Below are positions 8,681 to 16,347 of a stretch of DNA of 31,750 bases, in pieces. The notes beneath the pieces were generated by a model, which worked only from the letters and a program-made list of their open reading frames with translations, was not told the origin of the DNA and did not search any database. Each line of letters begins with the position of its first letter. Position 1 is the stretch's first letter. The stretch comes from Treponema sp. UBA4319 (GTDB taxonomy: Bacteria; Spirochaetota; Spirochaetia; Treponematales; Treponemataceae): the NCBI GenBank assembly GCA_002393865.1, contig DGUD01000078.1:1-31750 (forward strand). Direction: 5' to 3'. The translations under genes and the position numbers were made by a program.

Positions 8681-9314
8681 TTTCAGCTGCCTCCCCATTT
8701 TTATATGCAATCTGTTCTATTTTCCAAACATCACCGGATTGCGTAAGGTACACAAAGACATCCGTATATGCACCCTCCCCGGTCAAAAAACGCACGGGGC
8801 AGCGGCATAGCCCGTCCTCCAGAAGCGGCTCTCCCAGCACATAATCCGAAAAAGCCTTTTTGTCTCCGGAAGCAGCGGGGCTGTTGTAGCGGAACAGCAC
8901 GAGCGTATAGAGCCTGCCGTCAGCAATAAAGGAATCCGCATCCCTCCCGCTCAGGATAGCGCCGCAGAAAGCATCAAGCGTACGCAGCTGCGCCTCGTCC
9001 AATGCGCCGGTATAAAGCCCCCCAAAGCCCGGTATGGAAGGATATATGCCGCCAGAAAGCTGCTGACCGTCGGCAGCAACAAGGGCAAGCGGAGTCAGGG
9101 CAAGCGACGGGTCTATGCGCTCGTCCCGCCCGGCGCCCATAGCGACGGGGTGCAGCGCCTCAGTCCAAGGCGTCCCCGCGTCAAGCAGCACGGCAGCCTC
9201 GCGCAGGGTCTGTGCCTCGCGGGGAAGCGGCGGCTGCTTCCGGGCGCAGGAGATGAAAAAAAACACAATGCCTGACACCACACAGGCAGCGTACAGTCTT
9301 CTTGCGCAGGACAT
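8664..9314 (-). CDS. Putative lipoprotein, unknown function
   Basis: From the ATG at 9314 this encodes 216 residues. It begins with a short basic region and a hydrophobic core ending FFFIS-C (cysteine 23), a relaxed lipobox of the kind accepted in spirochaetes. The following ARKQPP is a typical mature N-terminus. The rest is a globular alpha/beta protein containing LYTLVLFRYN and a terminal VYLTQSGDVWKIEQIAY strand pattern; I do not recognise the family. A longer in-frame start further upstream would push the signal peptide into the interior and is rejected. The Shine-Dalgarno is weak (TGGGAAT), and TATACT lies just before it as a possible -10 box. The gene is divergent from the aconitase gene. 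Confidence 0.75.
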   Translation of the reverse strand: MSCARRLYAACVVSGIVFFFISCARKQPPLPREAQTLREAAVLLDAGTPWTEALHPVAMGAGRDERIDPSLALTPLALVAADGQQLSGGIYPSIPGFGGLYTGALDEAQLRTLDAFCGAILSGRDADSFIADGRLYTLVLFRYNSPAASGDKKAFSDYVLGEPLLEDGLCRCPVRFLTGEGAYTDVFVYLTQSGDVWKIEQIAYKNGEAAENGRER

Positions 9315-9414
9315 ATTCCCAGTATACACGAGCACGGGGCAAAAGTCTACGCTTTTCAGGGGAAGCTTTCGGTGGCTTCGGTATGAAAACACACATGCGC
9401 CTCCCGCCGCCTGC

Positions 9415-9443
9415 TTGTAAAAATCACGCCGAAACTGTATGAT
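9415..9443 (+). promoter_or_regulatory. Sigma-70-type promoter for the aconitase gene
   Basis: TTGTAA (9415-9420) and TATGAT (9438-9443) are 17 bases apart. The -10 box lies 32 bases before the aconitase ATG, which has GAGG 8 bases upstream. It lies in the 161-bp divergent gap with the lipoprotein gene. Confidence 0.72.
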
Positions 9444-9475
9444 AGGACAATACACACAAGAACGAGGTACAGTTT

Positions 9476-11503
9476 ATGGCACTAACGCTGGCAGAAAAAA
9501 TCATCCAGAGGCACATCGTTCCCGGCACCCTTTCCTTTACGCCGGGCACCCCCATCGAGCGGGGCACTGACATCGCAATCAGAATCGACCAGACGCTGAC
9601 GCAGGACGCGACTGGTACCATGGCCTATCTCCAGTTCGAGACCATCGGTATTCCCCGCGTAAAGACGGAGCTGAGCGTAAGCTATGTCGACCACAATACG
9701 CTCCAGACAGACTTCAAGAACCAGGATGACCACCGCTACCTGCAGTCCATCGCGGCAAAATACGGTCTGTATTTCTCGCGCCCCGGCAACGGCGTATGCC
9801 ATCAGGTGCACATCGAGCACTTCGGGAAACCGGGCAAGACGCTGCTCGGCTCAGACAGCCACACTCCCACCGGCGGCGGCATCGGTATGATAGCAATCGG
9901 CGCAGGCGGCATTGACGTCGCGGTCGCCATGGGCGGCGGGGCATTCCACCTTGCCATGCCAAAAGTATTCGGCGTAAAGCTCACCGGCGCCCTCCGCAAG
10001 GGAGTAAGCGCAAAAGACATCATCCTTGAGGTACTCCGCCGTGAAAGCGTAAAAGGCGGCGTCGGTGCCGTCTATGAGTATTTTGGCGAAGGAGTCGCAT
10101 CCCTGACGGTTCCGCAGCGCGCCACCGTCACCAACATGGGCGCCGAACTGGGAGCCACCTGCTCGCTGTTCCCCTCGGACGAGACGACAAAGCGCTTCCT
10201 TGAGAGCATGGGTCGCCCGCAGGACTGGACGGAACAGAAAGCGGACGATGATGCCACCTACGACAAAGTCATCGAGATAAACCTTTCGGAGCTTGAGCCG
10301 CTCGCCGCCTGCCCCAATTCGCCGGACGCAGTCAAGACGGTGCGCGAGCTGCAGGAAACCGCAGTCACACAGGTAGCAATCGGAAGCTGCACGAATTCCT
10401 CGCTCGACGACCTTGCGGCAGTTGCAGCCATCGTACGTGGCAAACACATCGCACCGGGCGTGGAAGCCGGCATCGCACCGGGAAGCCGCACTACGCTGCT
10501 TATGGCGGACAAGGCCGGCATTCTCGGCGACCTCATCCGCGCAGGATTCCGCATCCTTGAAAGCGCCTGCGGACCGTGCATCGGCATGGGCTTTGCACCC
10601 AACTCACAGGGCGTATCCCTGCGCACATTCAACCGCAACTTCAAGGGAAGAAGCGGCACTGCCGACGCCGGAATCTATCTGGTAAGCCCTGAGACTGCGG
10701 CAGCCAGCGCCATCACCGGCCACATCACCGACGCAAGCACGCTCAGCTACGATGACCCGTCCTACAAGGGCGGAAGCAAGCTGTCAATGCTTGAAGGCAA
10801 AGATTCCCGCCTTTCCGCGGAAGAAATCAGGGCAGACGCACAGGACGAAGGCATGCTCATCGCGCCGCTGGACGAAAAGGCTGCAGCCCAGGTGGAGATT
10901 CTCCGCGGGCCGAATATCAAACCATGCCCGCCGTGCAAGCCCTGCGAGGACAAGCTCGTGCTGCCGGTGCTGCTCAAGGCGGGGAACAACGTGTCCACCG
11001 ACGACATCATGCCGGCCGGAACAAAAGTGTTGCCATTCCGCAGCAATATCCCCGAAATATCAAAGTTCACCTATGAGCGCATCGACGCTGACTTCTACAA
11101 GAAAGCCGAGGCCATCAAGTTCTCCGGCTGCTTTGTTGTGGGCGCGGAGAATTTCGGGCAGGGCTCAAGCCGCGAGCATGCGGCGCTCGGCCCGATGTAC
11201 CTTGGGGTGCGCGCAGTGCTCACCAAGAGCTTTGCCCGTATCCACAAGGCAAACCTCATCAATTACGGCATCATTCCCATCACGTTCAAGAACCCGGACG
11301 ACTATGACAAAATCGAAGCCGGCGACACGATGGAAATCAGCGGTATCTTCGAGAGCCTGAAGGCGGCAAAGCCATTCTCCATCACCGTGCACGGCAAGAA
11401 CGGCGACATCCGCATAGAAGGCGTGAACGACCTTGCCGAGCGCAGCAGGAACATACTGCTCGCAGGCGGGCTTGCCGCATACACCCGCAGCGGCGGGCAG
11501 TGA
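9476..11503 (+). CDS. acn: Aconitate hydratase (single-chain, 3Fe-4S/4Fe-4S)
   Basis: It interconverts citrate and isocitrate through cis-aconitate, feeding 2-oxoglutarate and glutamate synthesis. The 675 residues carry the catalytic domains first (SDSHTPTGGGIGM near residue 123). The iron-sulfur cysteines are at 305 (GSCTNSS), 365 and 368 (ACGPC). The C-terminal swivel domain has STDDIMPAG and GQGSSREHAALGP. Length and order fit the single-chain enzyme of anaerobes and mitochondria, not AcnA (about 890) or two-subunit isopropylmalate dehydratase. One oddity is a CxxCxxC run at residues 484-490, at the linker before the swivel domain, where the family usually has a Phe/Pro-rich sequence. It has its own promoter and appears to be monocistronic or to share a transcript with the next small gene. 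A homoaconitase role cannot be excluded from sequence alone. Confidence 0.93.
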   Translation: MALTLAEKIIQRHIVPGTLSFTPGTPIERGTDIAIRIDQTLTQDATGTMAYLQFETIGIPRVKTELSVSYVDHNTLQTDFKNQDDHRYLQSIAAKYGLYFSRPGNGVCHQVHIEHFGKPGKTLLGSDSHTPTGGGIGMIAIGAGGIDVAVAMGGGAFHLAMPKVFGVKLTGALRKGVSAKDIILEVLRRESVKGGVGAVYEYFGEGVASLTVPQRATVTNMGAELGATCSLFPSDETTKRFLESMGRPQDWTEQKADDDATYDKVIEINLSELEPLAACPNSPDAVKTVRELQETAVTQVAIGSCTNSSLDDLAAVAAIVRGKHIAPGVEAGIAPGSRTTLLMADKAGILGDLIRAGFRILESACGPCIGMGFAPNSQGVSLRTFNRNFKGRSGTADAGIYLVSPETAAASAITGHITDASTLSYDDPSYKGGSKLSMLEGKDSRLSAEEIRADAQDEGMLIAPLDEKAAAQVEILRGPNIKPCPPCKPCEDKLVLPVLLKAGNNVSTDDIMPAGTKVLPFRSNIPEISKFTYERIDADFYKKAEAIKFSGCFVVGAENFGQGSSREHAALGPMYLGVRAVLTKSFARIHKANLINYGIIPITFKNPDDYDKIEAGDTMEISGIFESLKAAKPFSITVHGKNGDIRIEGVNDLAERSRNILLAGGLAAYTRSGGQ

Positions 11504-11523
11504 TGGGGAACAGCTCTTTCCGG

Positions 11524-11564
11524 GGCAGCACGCTTACGAAGCTGCCAGTTTGCAAAGCGGCAGC
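11524..11564 (+). other. Three-part repeat able to form alternative hairpins
   Basis: GGCAGC (11524-11529), GCTGCC (11541-11546) and GGCAGC (11559-11564) follow each other downstream of the aconitase stop. The middle element can pair with either outer element, which gives two mutually exclusive 6-bp stems. No T-run follows. Confidence 0.4.
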
Positions 11565-11584
11565 CTGAAAAATGCAAGGTCATA

Positions 11585-11606
11585 CCGGAAACATCCCGTT
11601 TTCCGG
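11585..11606. other. Intergenic hairpin before the small unknown gene
   Basis: CCGGAAA and TTTCCGG form a 7-bp stem with an 8-base loop between the aconitase gene and the 103-residue gene. It has the same core as the hairpins at 6563-6584 and 31682-31712. Confidence 0.5.
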
Positions 11607-11653
11607 ACTGGCCTGTTCAGCAAGCCGGCAAAACTACCGACAATAAAGGCATT

Positions 11654-11965
11654 ATGGAAAACGAAGAGCTAAGAATACACAATCAGGAACCAGGCTGGAT
11701 TGACTTCATCCAGTACTACCAGAAGCTTGAAAAACTAAGGGCATCAGCCGATACGGACACGCACAGGCTTGTCGTATACACAAAATACTGCCATGACTAC
11801 ATCAGGAGCCTGACAGATTACGAATACCAATATGCATGCAGCATTCCGTCCTTTGCGGAACGTTTTGAGCGGGTGGAGGCGCTGTACGCAAGAATCGAAG
11901 GCATCATCAAAGAGGCCATCGATTCAATAATAGGAAGCAAAGAAGACCACCAGCAGGAAGCGTAA
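11654..11965 (+). CDS. Small helical protein, unknown function
   Basis: A 103-residue, charged, Tyr-rich, probably all-helical protein (for example WIDFIQYYQKLEKL and AERFERVEALYARIEGIIK). It has no signal peptide and no membrane segment. An AAAGG site lies 5 bases before the ATG, which supports translation. I do not recognise it. Its last 42 bases overlap the 3' end of the convergent cbiB gene, so the two messages would be complementary at their ends. It is most likely expressed by read-through from the aconitase promoter, since no good promoter of its own is visible. Confidence 0.6.
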   Translation: MENEELRIHNQEPGWIDFIQYYQKLEKLRASADTDTHRLVVYTKYCHDYIRSLTDYEYQYACSIPSFAERFERVEALYARIEGIIKEAIDSIIGSKEDHQQEA

Positions 11966-12916
11966 GGCGGCAAAGGCGCAGAGGCAGATGCCAGCCGCTC
12001 CGTACATAAGCACATCCGAACGGGGAATATCCTGCGCCTCAACCGGCCGGAGGGCATCGCCGAGCAGCGGCTTGTGCTCCACCACGCCCTTGTACGAGGC
12101 ATCCCCGGCAAGCTGTACCCGCAGCGCGCCGGCACAGGCGCTTTCCGTCTGGGCAGCATTGGGGCTTTCGTGCTTGTATCTGTCCCGAAGGAACACCTTC
12201 CACGCGTTTTTCCCGTCAAAGCAGAACAAAAATGCCGCCGCTATCATGGCAAGGGCACAGAGCCGGGCAGGCACAAAACCCGCCGCATCGTCACAGCGAG
12301 CCGCTACCGTACCAAAAAAGCGGTAGCGCCGGTTCTTATACGCAATCATCGAATCCATCGTATTGATGGCCTTGTAGACCATGCCGCACACCGGGCCGCC
12401 CAGCAGCAGATAGAAGAGCGGCGCGACCACGCCATCGTTCGCATTTTCGGCCACAGTCTCCACGGCAGCTTTCGTGATTCCCTGCGCGGACAGAGTGGCG
12501 GTATCGCGCCCCACAATCATCGATACGGCCGTGCGGGCAGCAGGAATATCGCCGTCCCTGAGGGCACGGAACACCTTCATGCTCGCGTCCATGAGGTTCC
12601 GGGCGGCAATGCACTGGGCACACATCAGGCTCTCCACGGCGATGCCCGCAAGCACGTGGACACGGAACGCCGCAGAGACGGCAAGCGCAGACAGGCCGGC
12701 AGTCGCGCCGCAGACACAAAGCACAAGAAGCGCTCCCTTTGCCCGTTGCTTCCGGGGGGAATCGGCGTAACGGTGCAGGCGCACATCCAGCGCGGAGATA
12801 AGCGTCCCCATCCATCTGACAGGATGCGGCAGTTTCTCCGGGTCGCCGACAATGCAGTCCACGGCAAAGCCAATGAGCACGCTCAGCAGGATGTGATGCC
12901 TCAGCAGCAGAGCCAT
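11924..12916 (-). CDS. cbiB: Adenosylcobinamide-phosphate synthase CbiB
   Basis: This inner-membrane enzyme attaches (R)-1-aminopropanol phosphate to adenosylcobyric acid. The start is the ATG at 12916 (MALLLRHH), preceded by AGGGGG, and gives 330 residues. Diagnostic features are the GDPEKLPHPVRWMG motif near residues 25-40, several hydrophobic helices, the central IVGRDTATLSAQGITKAAVETVAENANDGVVAPLF block, and the INTMDSMIAYKN segment. It is the last gene of the cobalamin operon and overlaps cobS by 16 bases. Its final 42 bases run against the convergent small gene. Its substrate partner is the product of the CobD fusion encoded upstream. Confidence 0.96.
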   Translation of the reverse strand: MALLLRHHILLSVLIGFAVDCIVGDPEKLPHPVRWMGTLISALDVRLHRYADSPRKQRAKGALLVLCVCGATAGLSALAVSAAFRVHVLAGIAVESLMCAQCIAARNLMDASMKVFRALRDGDIPAARTAVSMIVGRDTATLSAQGITKAAVETVAENANDGVVAPLFYLLLGGPVCGMVYKAINTMDSMIAYKNRRYRFFGTVAARCDDAAGFVPARLCALAMIAAAFLFCFDGKNAWKVFLRDRYKHESPNAAQTESACAGALRVQLAGDASYKGVVEHKPLLGDALRPVEAQDIPRSDVLMYGAAGICLCAFAALRFLLVVFFASYY

Positions 12917-13710
12917 GAGATTCCCCCTGCGGCAACGGTGCCCCACAGCTCGCACGTGCAGACAAACCAGCCCGCAAGGTCGCCGCTAATCCCCCCGAAC
13001 TGCCTGCGGGACATCAGCAGGTAGCGGACAAAACAGACAAGGCTCAGCACAACGATACATCCTCCGTATAACGGCGACAGCATGCACATCGCCCCCGCGC
13101 AGAGCAGCGCTTCCGCCACAAGGATACAGCGGACCTGCAGCCGGGCCGCCCCTTGCGCAAAGGTATACAGGACGCCCTCTTTCTTGGCGGCAGGGAAAGT
13201 AACGACCGCAATGCCGCTGAGCGATCGGGCAAGGACAAAAAGCAGCGTCCATGCGGCGGCAGGGCGGCAGATTCCCCCGGAGAGACACGGACTTTGCGCA
13301 GGGGGAACGACAGGCGGCAGAACGAGCGCCCCGGCAAGAAAGAGCAGCACAAAGCCAAGCAGGCGGATGACCGCGAACGCACCGATATGGGAATCCTTCA
13401 ATATGGCAAGCTTCTCTTCTTTTCCGCGGAAGGAAGCGAGGGCATCGCTCGTATCCATAAAGCCGTCAAGATGTATGCCCCCCGTCACGGCAAGCGGAAT
13501 GCACAAAAGCACCAGCGGGCGCAGCATACCGTCCGCCCCCCGCAGAGCGCAGAGCCAAAGCCACGCGTACGAGAGCACGGCAATGACGGCACCGACCGCC
13601 GGAAAAAAACAAAGCGCATAGCGCATATCGCGTTCCTGCCATACAAAATGCGGCACAGGAATACGGGAATACATCGAAAATGCAATGAAAAAAGCCCGCA
13701 ATACAGTCAT
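12901..13710 (-). CDS. cobS: Adenosylcobinamide-GDP ribazoletransferase (cobalamin synthase)
   Basis: This integral membrane enzyme joins adenosylcobinamide-GDP and alpha-ribazole (phosphate) to form the complete cobalamin nucleotide loop. The ATG at 13710 (MTVLRAFFIAFSMYSRIPVP) follows AAGGAG and overlaps the cobC stop by 4 bases (ATGA). An earlier in-frame start is rejected because it would run far into cobC. The product is 269 residues, slightly longer than usual. Diagnostic features are the FSRIPVP-like N-terminus, GGIHLDGFMDTSDAL near residues 95-110 (the acidic, metal-binding signature), a KDSHIGAFAV motif and multiple hydrophobic helices. Confidence 0.95.
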   Translation of the reverse strand: MTVLRAFFIAFSMYSRIPVPHFVWQERDMRYALCFFPAVGAVIAVLSYAWLWLCALRGADGMLRPLVLLCIPLAVTGGIHLDGFMDTSDALASFRGKEEKLAILKDSHIGAFAVIRLLGFVLLFLAGALVLPPVVPPAQSPCLSGGICRPAAAWTLLFVLARSLSGIAVVTFPAAKKEGVLYTFAQGAARLQVRCILVAEALLCAGAMCMLSPLYGGCIVVLSLVCFVRYLLMSRRQFGGISGDLAGWFVCTCELWGTVAAGGISWLCC

Positions 13711-14321
13711 ACGTACGCTCCTTCCCCGCTGCGGGCAGCAGGAATGCCGCGGTACGAGCATGCCCCGCCGCAAAACTCAAGCTCGTAGCCGCAGCCAAAA
13801 TCCGGCTGCCATTCATAAAGATTTCTCTTCTCCGAAGGAAAAAGCTCCTGCATGATTGCCGCAACAGGACCGCCATGAACGAACAAAGCTATATCGCTCC
13901 CCGGCAGCGCAAGCAGCTCATGGAAGGCAGCAAGCACCCTCCGCTGCATCTGCGAGCCGCTCTCTCCGCAGGGGCACGCATCCGCCATCGTGTCGCCGCC
14001 AATCCAGCGGCGGTAATCGGCGCGCTCCTTCAGCTCCCCGTAGGAAAATCCCTCAAAGCTGCCGAAATGCATCTCCTGCAGGCGGGAATCCGCGCTATGC
14101 GGCAGCGCGCCGTAGAGCAGGGAGAGCGTCTCCTCCGTGCGCCGCATGCCGCTCGTCACAATGCGGCAGGAGGAGATATCGGGATAGAGGAATTCCGATT
14201 TGTTTTGCAGCAGCAGGCGCCTTCCCTGCCCGGACAGCGGGACATCGGTCGCCCCGCAGTAGCAGCGGCGCTCATTCATCCCGGTCATGCCATGGCGGAA
14301 CAGATAGCAGCGCCGTATCAC
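13707..14321 (-). CDS. cobC: Histidine phosphatase, probable alpha-ribazole phosphatase
   Basis: It probably removes the phosphate from alpha-ribazole-5'-phosphate or adenosylcobalamin-5'-phosphate at the end of nucleotide-loop assembly. The GTG at 14321 has GGGGAGG 8 bases upstream and overlaps the previous stop (GTGA); it gives 204 residues. The phosphohistidine motif LFRHGMTG lies near the N-terminus and the second catalytic histidine is in FVHGGPV. The CGATDVPLSGQG and MHFGSFEG blocks are typical of CobC/GpmB-like phosphatases. The family is broad; the specific role is assigned from its place between cobU and cobS. Confidence 0.88.
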   Translation of the reverse strand: MIRRCYLFRHGMTGMNERRCYCGATDVPLSGQGRRLLLQNKSEFLYPDISSCRIVTSGMRRTEETLSLLYGALPHSADSRLQEMHFGSFEGFSYGELKERADYRRWIGGDTMADACPCGESGSQMQRRVLAAFHELLALPGSDIALFVHGGPVAAIMQELFPSEKRNLYEWQPDFGCGYELEFCGGACSYRGIPAARSGEGAYV

Positions 14322-15250
14322 TGCAAGTCCTCCCCGATACCGCAGAAAATCCGGGTCACGTGGGCGCGCGCGGCCAGCTCCTGCAGGAAGCGCCCTGTCC
14401 GCTCCCGCCATGCCCGCTCAAAGGCATCGACGGGAACAATCCCGCAGAAAATATCGTCGCACACAAGCACCGTCCCCGGAGGAAAGGCGCTGTCCGGCTC
14501 CATGCCGTGCGCCATGCAGTAGTAGACATAATTTTCAAGATGCACGATACAGCGGCGGCTGAAATCCGGCGGGGCATTGCGGGAACAGCAGGAAATGTCG
14601 GCGTCCTCCAGCCGGAAACGTTTTTTTGCGTACGAGGTCTTCCCCTGCCCCGCACCTCCGATAAGCAGATAGAAATCCATGGCATGTTCCTTCTGCGGCG
14701 GCAACAAAGGCCGCATGGCGGCAGCCCCCGCATGAACGACGGAAATCCCCGCGCAAAGTTCGGCGACTCCGTCACAGCGACTTGCGACGGCTTGTTCCAG
14801 GGCGGCAAGCGCAGAACGATAGCCCTCGGTCAGTGCATCATACGCCCCGGAATCACAAAAAATACCGTCGCTGACAAACACACCGTCCGCGACGGAATCC
14901 GACAGCAGGGCAAGCTCCTCGGAGAGCGCAGCTCCTGCATCCGCCAACGGCTTTCCGCCGGGCGGGAACATGGCATGGGCAAGCAGCGCCGTCAGGCTGT
15001 CCAGCAGGAACACGGCATCATGCGGAAGCTGCCTCCAACCCGCCGCAAAATCCTCGCCGCATTCTATTGTCCTAAAGCAAAGCCCCGCGCGCTCAGCCAC
15101 ATGGCGGCGTATGCGCTCCCAGTCCTCCTCATCCTGCGGAACCATTGTGGCCAGGTAATAAAGCTGCCGCCCACGGGAAAGCCTTGCCGCAAGATGCTGC
15201 GCAAGACGAGACTTGCCGCTTTTGCAGCCTCCGGTCAAAAGGATTTTCAC
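14318..15250 (-). CDS. cobU: Fused double CobU-like protein (adenosylcobinamide kinase/guanylyltransferase)
   Basis: CobU phosphorylates adenosylcobinamide and then transfers GMP to it. Here two CobU-like domains lie in one 310-residue chain. Domain 1 (1-175) has the P-loop GGCKSGKS (7-14) and a RIRRH histidine at 50, which resembles the guanylylated His region of CobU. Its usual VTNEVGxGIVP stretch is altered to VSDGIFCDSGAY. Domain 2 (191-310) has a second P-loop GGAGQGKT (198-205) and keeps VCDDIFCGIVPVDAFERAWRE plus an IFCGIG end, but lacks the middle of CobU. An AAGGA site precedes Met191 (ATG at 14680), so domain 2 might also be made separately. The GTG start has GGGGAGG upstream and overlaps cobT by 4 bases. 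Confidence 0.9.
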   Translation of the reverse strand: MKILLTGGCKSGKSRLAQHLAARLSRGRQLYYLATMVPQDEEDWERIRRHVAERAGLCFRTIECGEDFAAGWRQLPHDAVFLLDSLTALLAHAMFPPGGKPLADAGAALSEELALLSDSVADGVFVSDGIFCDSGAYDALTEGYRSALAALEQAVASRCDGVAELCAGISVVHAGAAAMRPLLPPQKEHAMDFYLLIGGAGQGKTSYAKKRFRLEDADISCCSRNAPPDFSRRCIVHLENYVYYCMAHGMEPDSAFPPGTVLVCDDIFCGIVPVDAFERAWRERTGRFLQELAARAHVTRIFCGIGEDLQ

Positions 15251-16347
15251 CGGCGCCTCCCCGTATCGCGAAGCGCATCAAGGTAGGCGTCGTCTATATC
15301 CGCCTGGCTGAAGCTTGCCATCCCCGTCATCAGGGCGCAGGAGGCCTCCACAATACGGAACATGAGCGGGCAGCCGCTGCCTTCCCCAAGACGCATCCGC
15401 AGCATGAGCGGGGGCTGCATGCGCAGCGCCCGCATGGCATAGGCATAGCCGGGCTCCTCGGAGCGGTGCGAAGGAATACAGAAGTCCCGCGAGAGAGGCG
15501 CAAGGCGGAAGGCGCAGAGCGCGGCAACCGCCGATATATACCCGTCTATGACGGCAGGAATGCGGCAGAGCGCGGCGCCAAGGAAAACGCCGCACATGGC
15601 GGCGATATCAAGCCCGCCAAGCTTGGAAAGCACATCCAGCACATCGTCCGGGCAGGCCGCGTTGCGGCGCAGTGCCTGCGCCACAATCTCTTTCTTGTGG
15701 GCAAACGCGGCATCGGTCAGCCCGCTGCCCCGCCCCGTCACTGCCTCAGGCTCCAGTCCCTCCAACGCAGAGAGAACGGCCGCGCTCGTGGTGGTGTTCC
15801 CGATACCCATCTCGCCGACACCCAGAAAGCGGACATGCTCCCCGGCAGCCTGCTCCGCAAGCTGCATTCCGGTCAGCACGGCACGCACAGCCTCCGCACG
15901 TGTCATGGCCGGTCCCAGCGCGATATCCGCAGTGCCATGCGCCCGTATCTTCCTCCTGAGAATTCCGGCTACGGAACTTTCGCCGTTTATGCCGACATCA
16001 ACGACCTGAACCTCATCCCCAAAACGCTCCGCAAGGCAGGACATTCCTGTTACCCGGCGGATCATATTCTCGGCCTGCTTCAGAGTGACGGACTGCGGCG
16101 TAGAGGCAACCCCTTCGGCAACAACGCCGTTATCCGCGCACAGCACGATGACCCGCTTCTTTCCGTCCGGATATGCGCAGCTGCCGCCGATGCCCGCAAG
16201 CTGCACGGCAAGCTCCTGCAAAAAACCCATGCTACCGGGGGGCATGGCGAGGCCGTCCTGATACGCACGGGCAGCAGCTTGGGCGGCAGCATCGAGGGGG
16301 CGAATCCGTGCGATGCGGGAACGGAGCTCTTCTTCTTCAGCAAGCAC
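15247..16347 (-). CDS. cobT: Nicotinate-nucleotide--dimethylbenzimidazole phosphoribosyltransferase
   Basis: It makes alpha-ribazole phosphate from a lower-ligand base and nicotinate mononucleotide. The start is the GTG at 16347, because AGGGAGG lies 6 bases before it; longer frames run through cobD and are rejected. The product is 366 residues, normal for the family. Key motifs are PPGSMGFLQELAVQLAGI near the N-terminus, VLCADNGVVAEGV, GEMGIGNTTTSAAVL, and RMRLGEGSG near the C-terminus, which includes the catalytic glutamate. It overlaps cobD by 11 bases. Which base is used as lower ligand cannot be told from the sequence. Confidence 0.96.
   Translation of the reverse strand: MLAEEEELRSRIARIRPLDAAAQAAARAYQDGLAMPPGSMGFLQELAVQLAGIGGSCAYPDGKKRVIVLCADNGVVAEGVASTPQSVTLKQAENMIRRVTGMSCLAERFGDEVQVVDVGINGESSVAGILRRKIRAHGTADIALGPAMTRAEAVRAVLTGMQLAEQAAGEHVRFLGVGEMGIGNTTTSAAVLSALEGLEPEAVTGRGSGLTDAAFAHKKEIVAQALRRNAACPDDVLDVLSKLGGLDIAAMCGVFLGAALCRIPAVIDGYISAVAALCAFRLAPLSRDFCIPSHRSEEPGYAYAMRALRMQPPLMLRMRLGEGSGCPLMFRIVEASCALMTGMASFSQADIDDAYLDALRDTGRRR

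Noticed and set aside
11988..13024. Plus-strand open frames opposite cbiB and cobS
   Set aside because: Composition is rich in His, Arg and Gln with no recognisable motif; they are shadows of the cobalamin genes.
13856..15286. Long plus-strand open frame of 476 codons opposite cobC and cobU
   Set aside because: It is antisense to well-recognised genes, has Arg/Ser/Gly/His-rich composition without domains, and reflects the high GC content of the other strand.
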